From CAZAQB01 sp964487155 (GTDB taxonomy: Bacteria; Pseudomonadota; Gammaproteobacteria; Nitrococcales; Nitrococcaceae): a stretch of DNA of 8,905 nucleotides. The notes under the pieces are model-generated. The model was not told the origin of the DNA, did no database searches, and saw only the letters and a list, made by a program, of their open reading frames with translations. The number at the start of each line of letters is the position of its first letter. Within the stretch, counting starts at the first letter, position 1. The translations under genes were made by a program, and so were the position numbers. The stretch covers positions 1 to 8,905 of the forward strand of contig CAZAQB010000139.1 of assembly GCA_964487155.1 (NCBI GenBank), read 5' to 3'. Below, one piece after another: positions 6,771-8,905 of the stretch.

Positions 6771-7256
6771 ATGGTTTCTGCCGCGGCCACGAACCGCGAA
6801 CCGCAACTCGATCACCGCACCATGCCGCGTTCCGAGCAAAGGCCAGCCACAACTCCTGATCCACAGCCGGACCCTTCCGCGAAGGTGCGGGGGCTATGGC
6901 TGTTCCTGGGCATAGTGGCCACCGGCAGCGGTATCGCCGGGACCGTGCTGCCCCTGGTGCCTACCACGCCCCTGCTGCTGCTGGCCGCCTACGCTTTTGC
7001 CCGCAGCTCCCCCCGGCTCCATTGCTGGCTGGTCGAGCATCCGCGCTACGGGCCGCTGATCCGGGACTGGCAGCGCTTCGGGGCCATCCGCCGGAGCGCA
7101 AAGATCGCAGCAGCGGTGGCCATGGTTGCCGCCCTGGGTGTCAGCCTGTGGCTGGGGTTGTCGGGCTGGGTGGTGGCCGTGCAGGGGCTGGTGCTGCTGG
7201 CGGTGGCTGTGTTCGTGAGCAGCCGGCCCGAGGGGCCTCCTGGCGGCGCTGATTAG
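6771..7256 (+). CDS. YbaN-like (DUF454) inner-membrane protein
   Basis: The conserved part matches the DUF454/YbaN family: KVRGLWLFLG opens the first helix, then GTVLPLVPTTPLLLLAAYAF, the hallmark ARSSPRLHCWLVEHPRYGP (77-95), and IRDWQRFGAIRRSAKIAA. Hydrophobic helices fall at about 41-60, 64-77, 112-130 and 133-150 (161-residue version). I chose ATG 6771 because GAGG lies about six bases upstream. This gives about 37 hydrophilic, Pro-rich residues before the domain. ATG 6822 would give a 144-residue protein, closer to the family's usual 120-130 or so, but it lacks a Shine-Dalgarno. The gene converges with mltF, with 8 bp between stop codons and no obvious terminator. Function of the family is not established. 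Confidence 0.88.
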   Translation: MVSAAATNREPQLDHRTMPRSEQRPATTPDPQPDPSAKVRGLWLFLGIVATGSGIAGTVLPLVPTTPLLLLAAYAFARSSPRLHCWLVEHPRYGPLIRDWQRFGAIRRSAKIAAAVAMVAALGVSLWLGLSGWVVAVQGLVLLAVAVFVSSRPEGPPGGAD

Positions 7257-7264
7257 ACCGGCTG

Positions 7265-8737
7265 CTACAGCACCGACTCCATGGCGACCCCCAGCCGGCT
7301 GGCGGGGGCGGCTGTGCCGCGGGGCTCGGCGTTCGGCAGGGGGTTGGCGGCCTCGACCAGGCCGCCCTGCTGGCGGCCCGGCTCCGTGACCCGTTGCAGT
7401 AGGTTGTAGTAGGTGCGGATGTTCTCCACGTAGCGCACCGGCTCCCAGCCGCGGGCGTAGCCGTGCCGCACCCGGCTGTACCATTCCTTGCGGGCTAGCA
7501 GGGGCAGGCGCTCCTTGACGTCGCCCCAGGCGTCCGGGTCCGCACCCTGCATCTCGGTGATCACCCGGGCATCCTCCAGGTGGCCGAACCCCACGTTGTA
7601 GGCAGCCAGGGCGAACCAGGTCCGCGTGGGTTCCGGGATGCGCTCCGGGATGCGCTGGCGGATGCTGGAGAAATAGGTGGCGCCACCCTGGATACTCTGC
7701 TCAGGGTCCACCCGGTTCTCCACGCCCACCTCGCCGGCGGTGATCCGGGTCAGCATCATGATGCCCCGCACGCCGGTGGGGGAGACGGCGTCGGGGTTCC
7801 AGTGGGATTCCTGGTAGCCGATGGCCGCCAGCAGCCGCCAGTCCAGCCCGTGGGTTTCGCTGGCTTGCTCGAATACCTCCCGCAAGCCGGGCAGGCGTTC
7901 GGTGACATGGCGCATGAACACCCGAGTGCCCACGTAGTCGAACTCCACCAGGTGGCCGTAATAGCGCTCCTTGAGATCCGCGAGGACGCCGTTGTCCTGC
8001 ATCGAGCGCATGAAACGATCCGCCTCCCGGAACAGGGAGACATCCTCCTGCTCCGCCAGCATCCAGGCGATTCCGACGGGCTCCCCCAGGTCGAACGCCA
8101 CTCGCAGCTCCGGGTAGAAATGCTGGTTCAGGGCGAACTCGATGGAATTCACCAGGGCATGATCGGCCTCCCGGTTCCAGACCCGGTAGAGCAGCTCGTC
8201 GGCGCCGGCCGCCCGCGCCTTCCAGCGCAGGCCCGGCGGCGCCAGCGCCTCCAGCAGGGGGACATGATGGGAACCGGCGCGTACCTCCAGCAGCGCCTCG
8301 CCGCCAATCTCGGACAGATCCCGCGGTGCCCGGCCGGTGCCGGTGCGGTAGATCAACTGGGGGCGTACCTGCAGGTAGGGCTCGGTGAACACGAAATGCC
8401 GGCGCCGCTCGGCGGTGGCAGCCAGTCCTGCCGCCGCCAGGTCGATATCCCCCGCCACCAGCCATTGCTCAATGCGCCGCGCGTCGTCGGCCACACGCAG
8501 CTCCAGCCTCACCCCCAGGTAATCCGCGAAGCGCCGCGCCAGGTCATACTCCAGGCCCTGGGCGCCCGCGCGGCCTTCCTGGTAGGTGGACGGCGCGGTG
8601 CGCGTCGCCACCACCAGCCGTGCGGACTGCTGAATCCTCTCCAACTGGCTCAGCGGCCGGAACTGACCGCTCCATGCCGCCATGCAAAGGCCGGTGATCG
8701 CCAGGGCAATGAGGATGCGCAGCAGCGGAAGACCCAT
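7265..8737 (-). CDS. mltF: Membrane-bound lytic murein transglycosylase F
   Basis: This 490-residue enzyme cleaves the MurNAc-GlcNAc bond of peptidoglycan, forming 1,6-anhydro ends, at the periplasmic face of the envelope. It starts with a hydrophobic anchor (about 4-22). There is a Cys at 18 but no proper lipobox. A family-3 solute-binding-like domain follows (about 37-265; GLEYDLARRFADYLGVRLEL, then DIDLAAAGLAATAERR). The SLT catalytic domain (about 285-450) has catalytic Glu310 in GYQESHWNP, then SPTGVRGIMMLT (319-330) and ALAAYNVGFGH (377-387). RLPLLARKEWY and GYARGWEPVRYVENIRTYY complete the strong resemblance to MltF. The ATG 8737-8735 is chosen because it opens the anchor. In-frame starts further up would run into the tRNA gene. 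The Shine-Dalgarno is poor. In relatives the N-terminal domain regulates catalysis allosterically. Confidence 0.96.
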   Translation of the reverse strand: MGLPLLRILIALAITGLCMAAWSGQFRPLSQLERIQQSARLVVATRTAPSTYQEGRAGAQGLEYDLARRFADYLGVRLELRVADDARRIEQWLVAGDIDLAAAGLAATAERRRHFVFTEPYLQVRPQLIYRTGTGRAPRDLSEIGGEALLEVRAGSHHVPLLEALAPPGLRWKARAAGADELLYRVWNREADHALVNSIEFALNQHFYPELRVAFDLGEPVGIAWMLAEQEDVSLFREADRFMRSMQDNGVLADLKERYYGHLVEFDYVGTRVFMRHVTERLPGLREVFEQASETHGLDWRLLAAIGYQESHWNPDAVSPTGVRGIMMLTRITAGEVGVENRVDPEQSIQGGATYFSSIRQRIPERIPEPTRTWFALAAYNVGFGHLEDARVITEMQGADPDAWGDVKERLPLLARKEWYSRVRHGYARGWEPVRYVENIRTYYNLLQRVTEPGRQQGGLVEAANPLPNAEPRGTAAPASRLGVAMESVL

Positions 8738-8746
8738 GGCAGTTCG

Positions 8747-8784
8747 TTGGAGTCCAGTCGGGCGGCTATTGTAGACTACGCGCC
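8747..8784 (+). promoter_or_regulatory. Likely tRNA-Ser promoter with GC-rich discriminator
   Basis: TAGACT (8772-8777) is a likely -10, followed by the discriminator ACGCGCC (8778-8784), the GC-rich kind found at stringently controlled stable-RNA promoters. TTGGAG (8747-8752) is the nearest -35-like hexamer, at a long 19-bp spacing. The expected start is near 8784, so the precursor would carry about a 30-nt leader with an inverted repeat GCCCGG/CCGGGC (8790-8795, 8800-8805). Confidence 0.5.
8768..8773 (-). promoter_or_regulatory. Possible mltF -10 element overlapping the tRNA -10
   Basis: On the minus strand TACAAT is a 5-of-6 match to the -10 consensus and lies 30 bp upstream of the mltF ATG. 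It shares two bases with the plus-strand TAGACT, inside the palindrome GTAG-A-CTAC (8771-8779). No clear -35 is present. Confidence 0.4.
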
Positions 8785-8815
8785 TGGTTGCCCGGCTGCC
8801 CGGGCGGCCTTCGCT

Positions 8816-8905
<90 letters not shown>

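Noticed and set aside
7257..7264. Bidirectional terminator between the convergent YbaN-like and mltF genes
   Set aside because: Only 8 bp separate the stops and no hairpin with T-runs is visible there.

Overview
The window is very GC-rich (by eye about two thirds G+C or a little more), densely packed, and reads as chromosomal DNA of a gammaproteobacterium. Pointers are an MltF-type lytic transglycosylase that closely resembles the enterobacterial and pseudomonad enzyme, a PhoP/PhoQ-like two-component pair, a YbaN (DUF454) membrane protein, and a tRNA-Ser with an encoded CCA end. The GC content and gene repertoire would suit a Chromatiales/Ectothiorhodospiraceae-like organism, but that placement is inference. 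I see no transposase, integrase, phage gene or CRISPR array.

Layout. Bases 1-31 are a tandem heptamer repeat cut by the window edge. On the minus strand follow an M20-family metallopeptidase (47-1486) and, overlapping its start, a CDKN3-like dual-specificity phosphatase (1479-2027). A roughly 100-bp leader with two palindromes precedes the phosphatase. Next comes a minus-strand operon, in transcription order: glycine-zipper envelope protein (5061-4528), PepSY protein (4497-4207), OmpR-type response regulator (4183-3500) and sensor histidine kinase (3503-2130, GTG start overlapping the regulator stop). In front of this operon (5107-5140) lies a perfect 7-base direct repeat with 11-bp period, placed 11 bp upstream of a possible -10. 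That is the geometry of a PhoP box and implies autoregulation. Divergent from it is an MTH1187/YkoF-type thiamine-binding protein (5259-5558).

Right half. A textbook intrinsic terminator (5701-5732) closes a minus-strand DUF4168 secreted protein (5767-6180), which is preceded by a palindrome-rich leader. A small two-helix membrane protein of unknown function follows (6359-6625, minus). A YbaN-like inner-membrane protein (6771-7256, plus) converges with mltF (7265-8737, minus). Between mltF and tRNA-Ser(CGA) (8816-8905, plus) is a short divergent promoter region with overlapping -10 elements. The window ends exactly on the tRNA CCA.

How the genes fit together. Most of the window concerns the cell envelope: the glycine-zipper/PepSY/two-component operon is a candidate envelope-sensing module, MltF remodels peptidoglycan, and DUF4168 and YbaN are exported or membrane proteins. 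No clearly undescribed system is evident. The best leads are the predicted operator of the two-component operon and the phosphatase-peptidase pair.
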